The notes under the pieces: generated by a model
Told to the model about the DNA's origin: nothing
The model's input: the letters and a program-made list of their open reading frames with translations, nothing else
Databases searched by the model: none
Part shown: positions 8,074 through 17,166 of the stretch, one piece after another
Position numbering within the stretch: the first letter of the stretch is position 1
How the letters are laid out: the number at the start of each line of letters is the position of its first letter
Source of the DNA: Acidimicrobiales bacterium
GTDB lineage: Bacteria > Actinomycetota > Acidimicrobiia > Acidimicrobiales > Poriferisodalaceae
Length of the DNA: 64,000 bases
Reading direction: 5' to 3'
Assembly (NCBI GenBank): GCA_041394185.1
Contig: JAWKIQ010000002.1
Coordinates: 186,001-250,000, forward strand
Translations under genes and position numbers: made by a program

Positions 8074-9582
8074 TCAGCCGACGAAGGTCACCTGGGGCAG
8101 AACAGCGCCGGCGAAGTTGTTCGACCACGCAGGGGTGCCGCTGTCGCTCACCTGAATGGGCTGGCTGCCCTCGAGCCCGACCCTCCAGGTGCCGGAAAGA
8201 CCACTCTCGGCGCCATAGCGGAAGTACACACCCTCACCAGCTGCGGCGACGTACTGCCACGACACATCGGTGACAAGCGTGGTGCGCTCGCCGGTTTCGA
8301 CATCGACGGCGACGAGGTCTGGCCATACCCCTGCGGTTGGGCCGAGTTCGTCGCGCCCTTCCTGCACGACGATGGTGGTGTCGAACACCCAGGCGGGTGT
8401 TCCCTCCAACGGGATCAGCCGCTCGTCTTCGCCGAACCCGGTGAAGTAAGCCAGTTCCTGGCGACCCAGCTCGTCGGCCAAGAACATCAGCAGCCCTGTC
8501 TGACCCTCGAACGCGACCAGCTGAGCGAGGCTCGGCTCGATCGGCGATTGTTCGACCGTGAAGGCCGACCGGCGGCCGTCACTGGTCAGTTCGACCAGCC
8601 GGAGCTCGTCGTCCCCGAACGTGACCAGCGCCATGCCGTCAGGGGTAGGGGCCGCCAAGATGGACCCGACATCGGTCAGTGCAACCAGTCCTCCGCCTGG
8701 CGTCCACCACTGAACCTGCTCGACCCCCACAGCGATTTGGTTGACCGAAGCGATCAACAACGAGTCGGCGCCCACCAGCTGAACGATGTGTTGCGAAGCG
8801 CTGTCACCGGCACCCAGGTTCATCACCTCGTCGACCGTGCCTTCGGCATCGGCGTGAAACAGCGTTCGGGCGGCGTCGCCGCCTTCGTCTGACTGTGCGA
8901 CCCAAGCTACCGAACCGCCAGCGAACAAGACCTCCGACGACAGCCTGGCCCTGACCACCTCTTGTCCGCCGAAGGTTCGCCTGACGATGGTAACGCCGTC
9001 GGGAAGTGATTCGAGAATGAGTTGGCCGTCGCCCGCAAAGCCGTCGAAGCTACCTACCAGATCGACTTCGTGTTGCAGGTCGAGCGAGAGGTCATAGACC
9101 TCGACCTGCTGCGAACGATGTACCGCGAAGAAACCGTCGCCCAGGTGATAGCCGCCTGAGTCACGGGCCGAACCGATCGGAGGGTCGAGTTGCAGAACCG
9201 ATCGCGCGCTCGATCCGTCGTAGGGCGCCAGAACCAGCGAGACATCGCCGCGAGAGCGAATCGGGATCAGCCAGCCCTCGTCCGCCTCGAACAGGGCCCC
9301 CTGGTCGTCGAAGGTGTACAGCGGATCGCCGGGCAGCGCCACGTCGATGAAGCTGCCGTCGGGCTGACGGATGTACAGAACACCGTCGACCTCCTGCAAG
9401 ACGATGGCCTCGGGCGGCACGAACTGGGGCTGCGGCCGAAGCGTCGACCACGACCAAGAGCCAACCGCAGCCACCAGCGCAGCCACCGCCAGGGCCACCA
9501 GCAGCCGTCTCGAACGCGACTGCACCGAATCGTCGCCGGCGGGTGCTGTGGCCGTGTCGTCGAGGATGACGATCTGGTTCAC
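8074..9582 (-). CDS. Membrane-anchored protein with beta-propeller-like exterior
   Basis: 502 residues from a GTG start. A short cytoplasmic N-terminus is followed by one membrane segment at about residues 27-46 (LLVALAVAALVAAVGSWSW), and the rest is predicted outside the cell. The exterior is made of repeating strand-rich units such as DGVLYIRQPDGSFIDV, DGSSARSVLQLDP and DGTVDEVMNLG, like WD40 or TolB-type propellers, without any catalytic motif I recognise. No named family is assigned. It lies 24 bases upstream of the aldolase gene on the same strand and is divergent from the secreted esterase gene. Confidence 0.65.
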   Translation of the reverse strand: MNQIVILDDTATAPAGDDSVQSRSRRLLVALAVAALVAAVGSWSWSTLRPQPQFVPPEAIVLQEVDGVLYIRQPDGSFIDVALPGDPLYTFDDQGALFEADEGWLIPIRSRGDVSLVLAPYDGSSARSVLQLDPPIGSARDSGGYHLGDGFFAVHRSQQVEVYDLSLDLQHEVDLVGSFDGFAGDGQLILESLPDGVTIVRRTFGGQEVVRARLSSEVLFAGGSVAWVAQSDEGGDAARTLFHADAEGTVDEVMNLGAGDSASQHIVQLVGADSLLIASVNQIAVGVEQVQWWTPGGGLVALTDVGSILAAPTPDGMALVTFGDDELRLVELTSDGRRSAFTVEQSPIEPSLAQLVAFEGQTGLLMFLADELGRQELAYFTGFGEDERLIPLEGTPAWVFDTTIVVQEGRDELGPTAGVWPDLVAVDVETGERTTLVTDVSWQYVAAAGEGVYFRYGAESGLSGTWRVGLEGSQPIQVSDSGTPAWSNNFAGAVLPQVTFVG

Positions 9583-9698
9583 GACGCCGCACCCACAGCC
9601 ATCAGTCTGCCAGCCAATCGGCGTCGGGCCGAGGTCACCGCTGCGCCGACATCGGCCAAGGCGCTCAACAAGGACCCCCGAAAGTTCGATGGATTGAC

Positions 9699-12356
9699 AT
9701 GAGGTCGTGCAGGCGAACCCTGATCGTTGTCGCGATTGTGTTGGGCATCGTGTCGACGCCCGCGCCCGCCCGCGCCGATCTCGCCGGCCCCCAGGGTGCC
9801 GCTGTAGCAGACATCGCCTCGGACCCCGACGGCGGCGGCTATTGGGTGGTCGACGATTTTGGCAACGTGTATGCGTCGCGAGCCCAACACCACGGCGAGT
9901 TGGGCTGGCAGATCATGCTGCCTGGCGAAAGGGTCGTGTCGATCGAGGCCACGCCAACGGGCGGTGGGTACTACCTGTTCACCAGTATGGGTCGCGTGGC
10001 CCCGTTCGGAGACGCCCGCGGCCTCGCCGACCTGACCACCAATCCCCCTCCCGCACCCATCGTCGACGCCTCGCTGACGCCCGACGGCGACGGCTATGTG
10101 ATGGTGACCGCAGGCGGGTCGGTCTACGCATTCGGCGACGCGATCCACCAGGGGTCGGGGGCCGACTACACGATCCATCACCCGGTCATTGCCGTGGTGA
10201 CGTCGACCACCGGATATTGGATGGTCGACGTCAGCGGCGGTGTGTGGGCGTTCGGGGCGCCGTTCCTCGGCGGCGCCAACGACGGCCAGCCGCGCAACAT
10301 CGTCGACGCTGCGCGCGACGGCGACGGCTACGCCCTGCTCGACTCGAACGGCACGACCCACCACTACTCGCCGTCTGGTGCCCGAACCGTGGTGGCCCGG
10401 CCCGCTTCGCCCAGCGGTTCGGTGGCCCTCTCTAAACTGGACGAGACCACATCGGTGGTCGATGCCGACGGCACGGTGTGGCTGGCGACTGGCGGGACAT
10501 CCACAGACTCCTCGACCGACCGCCGCATAGGACGAATCGATGTCGAACCCGTGCCGATGGCGATCGCCCCAGTGGACGCAGTGGCGACCATGGGATATCG
10601 CAGCATGTCGGGCCCCGACCGCAATGCCTGGCAGGCCTTGGTGCCCCAGGCGCACGACGTCACCATCATCTCCAGCGCCGACGGCGCGGCCCAGCCCGCG
10701 ATGTGGTTGCCGGCTCCCGAGGCCGGGCGCCCCGTCCTGGTGGTGCTGCACTCGTGGTCGGCGGCGTACGACCAACAATGGAGCATCCCGTTCGCACAGT
10801 GGGCCCGCGACAGCGGCTGGGCGATGATCGCCCCGAACTTCAGGGGGGTCAACAAGCAGCCCACGGCAACCGGGTCTGAACTGGCGGTGGCCGACGTCGT
10901 CGATGCGGTCCAGTACGCCACGGCCCGCGGCGCCGACCCAGACCGGGTGTTCGTCATCGGTTTCTCGGGCGGCGGCCACATGGCCTTGCAGATGGCTGGA
11001 AGGCACCCCGAATTGTTCGCGGGCGTCGCCGCGTGGGTACCGGTGTACGACCTGCCCGGTTGGTACGTCTACAACGAGGTCTACGCTCCGTGGCGGCACT
11101 ACATACCCCACATCGAAGGCTCGTGCGGCGGGGCGCCCCGGCCCGGAACCGCTGCCTATGACAGCTGCGTCCAGCGCAGTCCGATGACCCACCTCGACGC
11201 GGCGCGCGCCGCTGGCCTACCGGTGTACATAGCCGGGGGCCTCCGCGACTCGATAGTGCCGCCGTCGCATGCGGCCAGGGCATTCAACCAACTCGCCGAC
11301 CCCGCGGATCGGTTCACCCAGCGCCAGGTGGATCACTTCGACCACTTCGTCATGCCTCCCGAACTCGAGGGCCAGCCCGGCGCACCTTCGTACTTCGGGC
11401 CAGAAGACAAGCAGGTCGTGCTGTCGCGTTCGTCTGGGCCGGTGACGTTCGTGTTGTTCAACGGCTTCCACGAAATGTTCTTCGAGCCGGCCCTGAAGTG
11501 GTTTGCCCACGGCCCCGCCAGTGGCGGATTCGAGGCCGAACGAGATCGGGCCCAGTGCCGAGCCGACTCGACCCCTCCCCGATCGCCATCGTCATCGGTG
11601 GCACAGGGCTACTGGGTGCTCGATTCGGACGGAGCGGTGCACGGTTTCGGGGTTCCCAGCCTTGGCGACATAACCGCAACCGGCCGCACCGCCGTGTCTC
11701 TGGAAGCGACCCCCAGCGGGCGTGGATACTGGATCGTCGACGACCGTGGATCGGTTCACGCATTCGGAGACGCCGAGTTCCACGGCGACATGGCCGGCCG
11801 CGAACTGGCCGCTCCCATCCGCAGGCTGGTCGCCAACCCCGCCGGCACCGGCTATTGGCTGCAGGCCGACGATGGCGGAGTGTTCACGTTCGGAGACGCC
11901 AGGTTCCACGGTTCGACCGGCGCCATGCAACTGGCCGCGCCGATCGTGTCGATGGAGCCGACATCCACCGGAGGCGGCTACTGGTTGCTCGGCCTCGACG
12001 GTGGTGTGTTCAGCTTCGGCGACGCCGAGTTCCACGGCTCTACCGGCGCCATGCAGCTGAACTCGCCCGTCATGTCGATGGCGTCCAATCCCGACGGCAG
12101 CGGCTACTGGTTGCACGCCGGCGATGGTGGCGTGTTTGCCTTCGGGGCGGTCGGCTATTTCGGTTCGGTGCCGGGCACCGGCCGCTGTGACACGGCCAGC
12201 CCCGCCCAGTTCGCCCCCACCGCTTCGGGGAACGGTTACTGGATAACAACGAGCGAAGGTGAGGTCTTTGCGTTCGGAGACGCCCCGAACAACGGCCGCC
12301 TGGCGTTCAGGCCCGGGGTACGAGCGGTCGACATGGCCCCATCTAGCGCTGGATGA
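9699..12356 (+). CDS. Secreted alpha/beta-hydrolase set between two blocks of propeller-like repeats
   Basis: 885 residues. A signal peptide (MRSCRRTLIVVAIVLGIVST, likely cut after APARA) is followed by about six repeats of the form GYW.VD..G.V.AFGDA (residues 40-260). An alpha/beta-hydrolase of the prolyl-oligopeptidase/esterase type occupies about 290-600, and six better-conserved repeats run from about 635 to 880. In the hydrolase the nucleophile sits in GFSGGG (Ser423); Asp517 (GGLRDS) and His591 (GFHEMFF) complete a plausible triad. The repeats are typical of secreted Acidimicrobiia proteins and are probably beta-propeller blades. The likely role is extracellular hydrolysis of a polymer or ester, or a surface enzyme; no substrate can be named. 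Confidence 0.8.
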   Translation: MRSCRRTLIVVAIVLGIVSTPAPARADLAGPQGAAVADIASDPDGGGYWVVDDFGNVYASRAQHHGELGWQIMLPGERVVSIEATPTGGGYYLFTSMGRVAPFGDARGLADLTTNPPPAPIVDASLTPDGDGYVMVTAGGSVYAFGDAIHQGSGADYTIHHPVIAVVTSTTGYWMVDVSGGVWAFGAPFLGGANDGQPRNIVDAARDGDGYALLDSNGTTHHYSPSGARTVVARPASPSGSVALSKLDETTSVVDADGTVWLATGGTSTDSSTDRRIGRIDVEPVPMAIAPVDAVATMGYRSMSGPDRNAWQALVPQAHDVTIISSADGAAQPAMWLPAPEAGRPVLVVLHSWSAAYDQQWSIPFAQWARDSGWAMIAPNFRGVNKQPTATGSELAVADVVDAVQYATARGADPDRVFVIGFSGGGHMALQMAGRHPELFAGVAAWVPVYDLPGWYVYNEVYAPWRHYIPHIEGSCGGAPRPGTAAYDSCVQRSPMTHLDAARAAGLPVYIAGGLRDSIVPPSHAARAFNQLADPADRFTQRQVDHFDHFVMPPELEGQPGAPSYFGPEDKQVVLSRSSGPVTFVLFNGFHEMFFEPALKWFAHGPASGGFEAERDRAQCRADSTPPRSPSSSVAQGYWVLDSDGAVHGFGVPSLGDITATGRTAVSLEATPSGRGYWIVDDRGSVHAFGDAEFHGDMAGRELAAPIRRLVANPAGTGYWLQADDGGVFTFGDARFHGSTGAMQLAAPIVSMEPTSTGGGYWLLGLDGGVFSFGDAEFHGSTGAMQLNSPVMSMASNPDGSGYWLHAGDGGVFAFGAVGYFGSVPGTGRCDTASPAQFAPTASGNGYWITTSEGEVFAFGDAPNNGRLAFRPGVRAVDMAPSSAG
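11599..12340 (+). repeat. Six tandem GYW..D.GGVF.FGDA repeats (coding)
   Basis: About 40-codon units spaced regularly within the 3' third of the secreted hydrolase gene. The units at about 11850-11960 and 11970-12080 are also similar at DNA level, both reading FGDA.FHGSTGAMQL in protein. They suggest recent duplication of blades within the gene. Confidence 0.75.
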
Positions 12357-12382
12357 ACCTACCCAGCGCGTAGCCTGCCACG

Positions 12383-13492
12383 GTGACGTTCGCGACGCCC
12401 GCGAGGGCCCTCAGAAGGCTGAAGCCGGCTGCCTCGCCCGGCCTCTTGGCCAGTTCGGCAGCCGTTTCGGCTGTGTTCGCCGCCACCGCCCTGGCCGTCC
12501 CCGAGGTGGTGGTCGACTACGGCGTCAACACCGGCGCCGCCGCTCTGATTTCGACTGCGCAGGTCGGTGGGTTCACCGTCGCCAACCTGCTGGGCGGGCG
12601 CAGACTGGTCCCCTCCGTGAAGATGGCCAGGTGGGCCGGCATCACCATGTTCGTGGCCAACGCTGCGTCGGCCATCGCCCCCAACTATGCAAGCCTCATC
12701 GCACTGAGGGGCATCACCGGTATCGCCATGGGTCTGCTGACCTGGATCGCCTGGGCCGACAGTGCTGACGACGACAACCGGCGGGGCGAAATAGCAGCGC
12801 TTGGCCCGGTGACGTCTGTGGTGGCGGCACCCCTGATCGCACTTGCTTCGTGGTGGGGTGGCCTCGACGCCATCTACCTGACGTTGGCGGGGTTCAGCGC
12901 CGTGTGCCTTCTGTTGCCATTGCGCGTAGACCCGGCGATCACGCGCGGTCGACGCCCCATCGAGGCTCGTGGCGTCATCCCGGTGCTGCTCGGCATGGGG
13001 GCCCTGGCCCTGGGCGGTTCGGCGGTCTTCGTCTTCAGCGGCGTCATCGCCGACAACCTCGGCATGAGCACGATCGCACTCAGCCTGGCCCTCAGCCTCA
13101 ACGCCATCACCGGAATACCGGCGGCCCGCTATGCAGGCCGACGGCGTATGCCCGGCGGATTCATCGCTATCACCGCATTGTGCGCCTTGGCCCTGGCGAC
13201 CGTCGATTCGCAGGTGGTGTTCTTCGCCGCGATGGCGCTGTGGGGCGCAGCTTTCTGGATGGCGGTGCCCGAGGCCTACACGCTGCTGTCGGAGCGCTCC
13301 AAGCACCCGGCCGACCGCATCGGCGACGCTCAGGCGGTGATGGCTCTGGGCCGCGTCATCGGACCTACGGTGGGCGGCATCCTGGTCGCAGCCGGTTCGT
13401 TCACCGTTCTGGGTGTGGCCGCCGCGGGGATCATGCTGGCCGGCGCCATTCTGGTGGAGATAGTGGCCACCAGCCACCGACGCAGGCGCTAG
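12383..13492 (+). CDS. MFS transporter
   Basis: 369 residues from a GTG start, with around ten to twelve hydrophobic segments in two halves separated by a charged loop (RVDPAITRGRRPIEARG, about 193-207). It is short for the major facilitator superfamily but complete at both ends. Gly- and Ala-rich helices such as GFTVANLLGGRR and the loop WADSADDDNRRGEIAALGP look like the drug/sugar-efflux branch. There is no sign of substrate. It starts 26 bases after the secreted hydrolase gene and its stop overlaps the stop of the convergent YczE-like gene by four bases. Confidence 0.8.
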   Translation: MTFATPARALRRLKPAASPGLLASSAAVSAVFAATALAVPEVVVDYGVNTGAAALISTAQVGGFTVANLLGGRRLVPSVKMARWAGITMFVANAASAIAPNYASLIALRGITGIAMGLLTWIAWADSADDDNRRGEIAALGPVTSVVAAPLIALASWWGGLDAIYLTLAGFSAVCLLLPLRVDPAITRGRRPIEARGVIPVLLGMGALALGGSAVFVFSGVIADNLGMSTIALSLALSLNAITGIPAARYAGRRRMPGGFIAITALCALALATVDSQVVFFAAMALWGAAFWMAVPEAYTLLSERSKHPADRIGDAQAVMALGRVIGPTVGGILVAAGSFTVLGVAAAGIMLAGAILVEIVATSHRRRR

Positions 13493-14142
13493 CCCGCGGC
13501 CTTGTCCTGGTGCGAAAGCGCCACGGTGCGGTTGGATCCGTCGGCGCCAACGATCACGAAGCGATTGACCGACCACTCGGTTGCGTGACCGATGGCGACC
13601 AAGAACCAAACCGTTCCGGCTCCAGCGGTACCGCCCAAAGCCAATCCGCCGAAGAACGCTGCCGCCTCCACTGCGAAGCGCGCGTAGGCGATGCGCAGGC
13701 CCCGGCGTCCCAGAGCGGTCATGGTGCCGTCGCGAGGCCCAGCCCCCATGTCGGCACCCAGATAGAGACCCCCGGCCAGACCCACCACCAGCGGCCCGGC
13801 GACGAGGTAGCCGACGCGAAGTGCCATCGAGGTCGGGTCTCCCAGCAGCCACATGGTCAGATCCACCACCGGGCCGATCACGAGGACATTCAGCAGTGTT
13901 CCCAAACCGAGCGGCTCTCGAAGTGCGATCATCACCAGCACCATCAGGGCTCCAACGAGGCTGATGATGGTTCCTACCGGCAACCCGACCCTTTCGGCTA
14001 TGCCTTCGTGCAGTACGTCCCACGGAGGCAGGCCCAGGTCGGCCACGAACATCAGGGCCAAGCCCACGCCGAACGCCACCAGCCCGGCGACCAGTTGAGC
14101 CCAGCGTCGAACGAGGCGATCTGTTGGTATCGGGGCGAACAT
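13489..14142 (-). CDS. YczE/YitT-like five-helix membrane protein
   Basis: 217 residues with about five membrane segments. Family features include GVGLALMFVADLGLPPWDVLHEGIA near residues 21-45 and GLYLGADMGAGPRDG near residues 121-135; the repeated G.GPRDG / LG..PWDV pattern is typical of YczE/YyaS/YitT proteins annotated as membrane proteins of unknown function. The frame is open upstream, but the ATG at 14142 is the best start because it begins the conserved region and sits just after the stop of the upstream gene thpR (14153). Function is not known; in Bacillus the family is linked to membrane-associated secretion phenotypes. Confidence 0.7.
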   Translation of the reverse strand: MFAPIPTDRLVRRWAQLVAGLVAFGVGLALMFVADLGLPPWDVLHEGIAERVGLPVGTIISLVGALMVLVMIALREPLGLGTLLNVLVIGPVVDLTMWLLGDPTSMALRVGYLVAGPLVVGLAGGLYLGADMGAGPRDGTMTALGRRGLRIAYARFAVEAAAFFGGLALGGTAGAGTVWFLVAIGHATEWSVNRFVIVGADGSNRTVALSHQDKAAG

Positions 14143-14152
14143 CGCAGGGAAC

Positions 14153-14668
14153 CTAGCTGGCCGCGAACGTGCCAATTGTCCGGTAGGCGGAACCATCGGG
14201 CGAGGGCACGCTTGCGACCAGGTCGATCTGGGCCACTTCGAACTGGGCGCTGAGCTCGAACGGTTGCAGGGCGGGTGAAGCATTCCTTCGCACCCGCCCG
14301 ACCGTCACGTGTCCCACGAACCCCCGGCCTGCGGTGTCGGTCACTCCAAGGGCGCGGGTTGCGCCCTGAACCGTCATGGCCAGCCCGTCCAGTCCCGCCA
14401 CCGGAACCACCAGCGCCGATGGGCCCAGCCTCGTCAATCCGGGCCCCACAGACGCAATCACCGGCTTGAACCTCATCGATTCAAGGGCCCTGGCGACGGG
14501 TGCGGCGTCCGCGTCGCCCAGAAACCACAACGTCACGTGCCTGCGATGGCGCTCGACCCATCTGACGTCGTTTGTCTTGCGCAGGTGACGCCGATGGTCG
14601 GCGGGAATGGTGTCCAGCAGATCATGGATCTGGGCCGGAAGCCAGGTCGCCACGAACAGGCGGTTCAT
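14153..14668 (-). CDS. thpR: RNA 2',3'-cyclic phosphodiesterase (ThpR/LigT family)
   Basis: 171 residues of the 2H phosphoesterase superfamily. The two HxT/S catalytic motifs are plain: H-V-T-L-W-F in the first half and H-V-T-V-G-R in the second. The N-terminal MNRLFVATWLP is typical of the family, which hydrolyses 2',3'-cyclic phosphate RNA ends and can act as an RNA ligase in vitro. The ATG at 14668 is chosen because the conserved start lies there; the open frame upstream is antisense to the divergent DUF3293 gene. It is followed after 10 bases by the YczE-like gene, probably as one transcript. Confidence 0.85.
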   Translation of the reverse strand: MNRLFVATWLPAQIHDLLDTIPADHRRHLRKTNDVRWVERHRRHVTLWFLGDADAAPVARALESMRFKPVIASVGPGLTRLGPSALVVPVAGLDGLAMTVQGATRALGVTDTAGRGFVGHVTVGRVRRNASPALQPFELSAQFEVAQIDLVASVPSPDGSAYRTIGTFAAS

Positions 14669-14707
14669 CGGGCCAGTAAAGCATCCACCGTCGCTACGAT
14701 CGTCTCG

Positions 14708-15142
14708 ATGAGCCCTGCGGACGCGGCAATTTGGGATATCTACGTCGCCAGCGAGGTCGACCTCGGCGAACCCTTCCACGCCTCGACCGACCGCTTCTGG
14801 CCGCACGATCTGCCTCGAATGCTGGTCGTCACCGCGTACAACCCGCAGAGCGCCGTGCTCGACCGTTGCGAGAACGAGGCGCGAAGTTCGCAGATGCGTG
14901 CCCTGCTGTCGGAGCGGTCGGTTCGACACATCGAGGCCACCGGACGCTCCAGCGACCACTCGTGGATCGAGCCCGGCTTCGGACTGCTCGACGCCGACTT
15001 CGAGTTTGGCTTGGAGCTTCTGCGGAGGTTCGACCAAAAGGCGATGTTCGAGTTGGCCGATTGCACGCTGAAGGTGTTCGCCGCCGACGGATCGCTCATG
15101 CGAACGCGAGACATCCCGAATCGCCAGACGGCCTCCGGCTGA
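14708..15142 (+). CDS. DUF3293 family protein
   Basis: 144 residues. The pattern MLVVTAYNPQS near the start, DHSWIEPGFGL in the middle and the C-terminal FELADCTLKVFAADGS match the DUF3293 family of small proteins of unknown function. There is no signal peptide or membrane segment. It is divergent from thpR with 39 bases between the two ATGs, so the promoters must overlap. The glyoxalase-like gene follows 14 bases downstream. Confidence 0.7.
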   Translation: MSPADAAIWDIYVASEVDLGEPFHASTDRFWPHDLPRMLVVTAYNPQSAVLDRCENEARSSQMRALLSERSVRHIEATGRSSDHSWIEPGFGLLDADFEFGLELLRRFDQKAMFELADCTLKVFAADGSLMRTRDIPNRQTASG

Positions 15143-15156
15143 GCGACAATTCGTCA

Positions 15157-15774
15157 ATGGCCATCGTCGACCATCTCGTATACCGAGTTCCCGACCTGAA
15201 CCGCGGCGGCGCGTTCATCTCGGCCCTGACCGGTGTCTCGCCGACCAGAGGCGGCCCGCACCCGGGTGCAGGCACCCACAACTCGCTGTTGTCGCTGGGC
15301 CCCGAGACCTACTTGGAGATCATCGCTACCGACCCCGACCAGGCCGATCACACCGGGCCCAGACCGTTCGGCGTCGATCCCGATGCGTCTCAGCAGCTCG
15401 TGACCTTTGCCGTTCACCCGGGCCCAGGCGAATCGCTCGCCGGTGTCGCCGCTGTCATGGCCGAGTTGGGGTTCGATCCGGGCCCGTCACGTTCGATGAG
15501 CCGGGTGACACCTGCGGGCCAAACGCTCACCTGGACGCTCACATCGGCCCCGCAGGGCCCGGTGCCGTTCGTGATCGATTGGGGGGCCACAACGAACCCC
15601 GCCGGCACCTCACCGGGTGGGTGCAGCCTGGTCGAGCTGCACTGTTGCTGGCCCGAACCCGGCCGGCTTCAGGAACTGCACCAGGCGTTGTCGATCAACT
15701 CTCAGATACTGCGAGGTGAGCCGGCCGTGTTCGCCGTGATCGACACGCCGCACGGCCGAGTCGACATCAGGTGA
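15157..15774 (+). CDS. Glyoxalase-like (VOC) domain protein
   Basis: 205 residues. The opening MAIVDHLVYRVPDL and the strand TYLEIIATDP are characteristic of the Glyoxalase_3/VOC superfamily, in which paired beta-alpha-beta modules hold a metal centre. His at residue 6 and Glu in the YLEI strand could be metal ligands. The second half (GGCSLVELHCCWPEP) is the other module. Its reaction cannot be told from sequence. The 3' end overlaps the convergent PIN gene by eight bases. Confidence 0.75.
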   Translation: MAIVDHLVYRVPDLNRGGAFISALTGVSPTRGGPHPGAGTHNSLLSLGPETYLEIIATDPDQADHTGPRPFGVDPDASQQLVTFAVHPGPGESLAGVAAVMAELGFDPGPSRSMSRVTPAGQTLTWTLTSAPQGPVPFVIDWGATTNPAGTSPGGCSLVELHCCWPEPGRLQELHQALSINSQILRGEPAVFAVIDTPHGRVDIR

Positions 15775-16204
15775 TCTGAAGGGCTCCGGGCTCGTTCGAG
15801 GGCGCTGGGTTGCCCGAGCCACCGAGCGTCTCGATGTTGACGCCCGGTATCGTCGGCCAGCGCGGTTCGGCCGTCAAGACCTGCCAGCCTCGGTCGAGGG
15901 CCAAGGCCACCACCGCTGCGTCCACGATGGGGAACCACTTGTTCTGATGTTCGGTGCGCAGGTTCATCGCGGCCAAGGCCAGGTCGTTACCCATCGCCTT
16001 GATGCGAATGCCCCTGCGATAGAGGTCGGCCATCAACTGCTCTGGTCCGCCGTGGCGGCGCAACCGATTGAATACCTCGGTTCGCGTCACATCCAGCATC
16101 ACGACACTGGATGCGTTGCGCACGGCTCGTTTGGCGGCACCGTGAAGCGGATGTTGTTCGTCCAGCAGCGCCACGGCTGCGTTGGCCTCCAGCACTACGG
16201 TCAT
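15767..16204 (-). CDS. PIN-domain ribonuclease-like protein (VapC type), orphan
   Basis: 145 residues with the PIN order of acidic residues: VLEANAAVALLDEQHPLH at the start, DVTRTEVFNRLRR in the middle, then FPIVDAAVVALALDRG and LTAEPRW near the end. The first motif has Glu where most VapC toxins have Asp, and the last has EPRW in place of the usual TxDxxF, so the metal site may be altered. No antitoxin gene lies within the 100 bases upstream. It may be a stand-alone or decayed toxin, or a domesticated RNase. The ATG at 16204 begins the domain; the frame runs on upstream without family similarity. Confidence 0.65.
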   Translation of the reverse strand: MTVVLEANAAVALLDEQHPLHGAAKRAVRNASSVVMLDVTRTEVFNRLRRHGGPEQLMADLYRRGIRIKAMGNDLALAAMNLRTEHQNKWFPIVDAAVVALALDRGWQVLTAEPRWPTIPGVNIETLGGSGNPAPSNEPGALQIT

Positions 16205-16303
16205 AGTCTCGAGCCTCTGTCCCAGATGCTCGCCGAAAGGTACGCCCACACGCATTCCTGATCGGCAATCTGACGCCGTTTCCAAAGGGCAAACTCGCCC
16301 GTT

Positions 16304-17098
16304 TCACGAGCTGCCGGAGGCCAATCCCCGCTCGAAGGCACCGGCGGCGACGGTGCAGCTAGTGGCAAGCGTGTCGACCGCGAAGTCAAAGCCCTGGAGA
16401 GCTTCCTCTGGTGCCTGGGTGGTCGACAGGTCGGGCTGGCCGACGATGTCGATGGTGATCATCGACGGGTCGTGACCGGCCTGGATCAGCTGATCGCGAT
16501 AGGCCCGCACGATCGCCCGCTTTGTGGTGTCGAACGCCTTGGTCATGCAGTCTGTGCTGCCGATGACGGTTTGGGCGTAGGCATATGCGGCGGGGGTCAA
16601 ACCGCTGTCGTCGCTGACCCACGGGAACGCGTCGGTCAGTTTGCCCAACGTGCCCTTGTCGTAGTCGACCGAATCGAGGGTGGCGACGGTGTCGACCCGA
16701 GGTCGCTCGAAGGTGATGGCGTCGGCAGGGACGATCACCCGAACCGACCCGTCATCGCGATTGATCACCTCCACCGAACCGGCCGAGACGCATGTATCGA
16801 TGTCTCCGACAACGGTCATCGACACGGTGTCGGTGCGATACACCTGGCCGGCGATCGAATGTTCCTTGCGGCCAACGATTGGCACGAGGCTGCTGATTCG
16901 AGCCCTGCAATCGAGGGCTATCGGTTCGACCGTGATGATCGTGGCCGCTTCGGGCTGGGCCACCTCGACCTCAACCGCCATGACCTGGGCGTTCTGCCAT
17001 GGCCACGTCCAATCGATCAGGCCGAGCTGCCCGAAAGCGAGCAACCCAACGACGATCACCAGAGCCAGGGTCAGGCCGGTTTGGATCACCTTGTTCAT
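16304..17098 (-). CDS. DUF4230 membrane-anchored protein
   Basis: 264 residues. One membrane segment at about 6-25 is followed by an extracellular domain. The pattern RISSLVPIVGRKEHSIAGQVYRTDTV and then SVRVIVPADAITFERPRVD fits DUF4230, a family of unknown function with a single anchor. The ATG at 17098 is preceded by GGAGG at good spacing and is preferred over an upstream ATG at 17125. It is followed by a 100-base gap and then the PIN gene. It is transcribed from the same strand as the HD-domain gene behind it. Confidence 0.75.
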   Translation of the reverse strand: MNKVIQTGLTLALVIVVGLLAFGQLGLIDWTWPWQNAQVMAVEVEVAQPEAATIITVEPIALDCRARISSLVPIVGRKEHSIAGQVYRTDTVSMTVVGDIDTCVSAGSVEVINRDDGSVRVIVPADAITFERPRVDTVATLDSVDYDKGTLGKLTDAFPWVSDDSGLTPAAYAYAQTVIGSTDCMTKAFDTTKRAIVRAYRDQLIQAGHDPSMITIDIVGQPDLSTTQAPEEALQGFDFAVDTLATSCTVAAGAFERGLASGSS

Positions 17099-17166
17099 CG
17101 AAGACCTCCGGTTGACGGGCGTCAACTACGCAGAGTTGACGTCCGTGACCGCCACAAAGTCGCGAA

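Noticed and set aside
15767..16303. VapBC-type toxin-antitoxin module
   Set aside because: No antitoxin ORF fits in the 100 bases upstream of the PIN gene or downstream.
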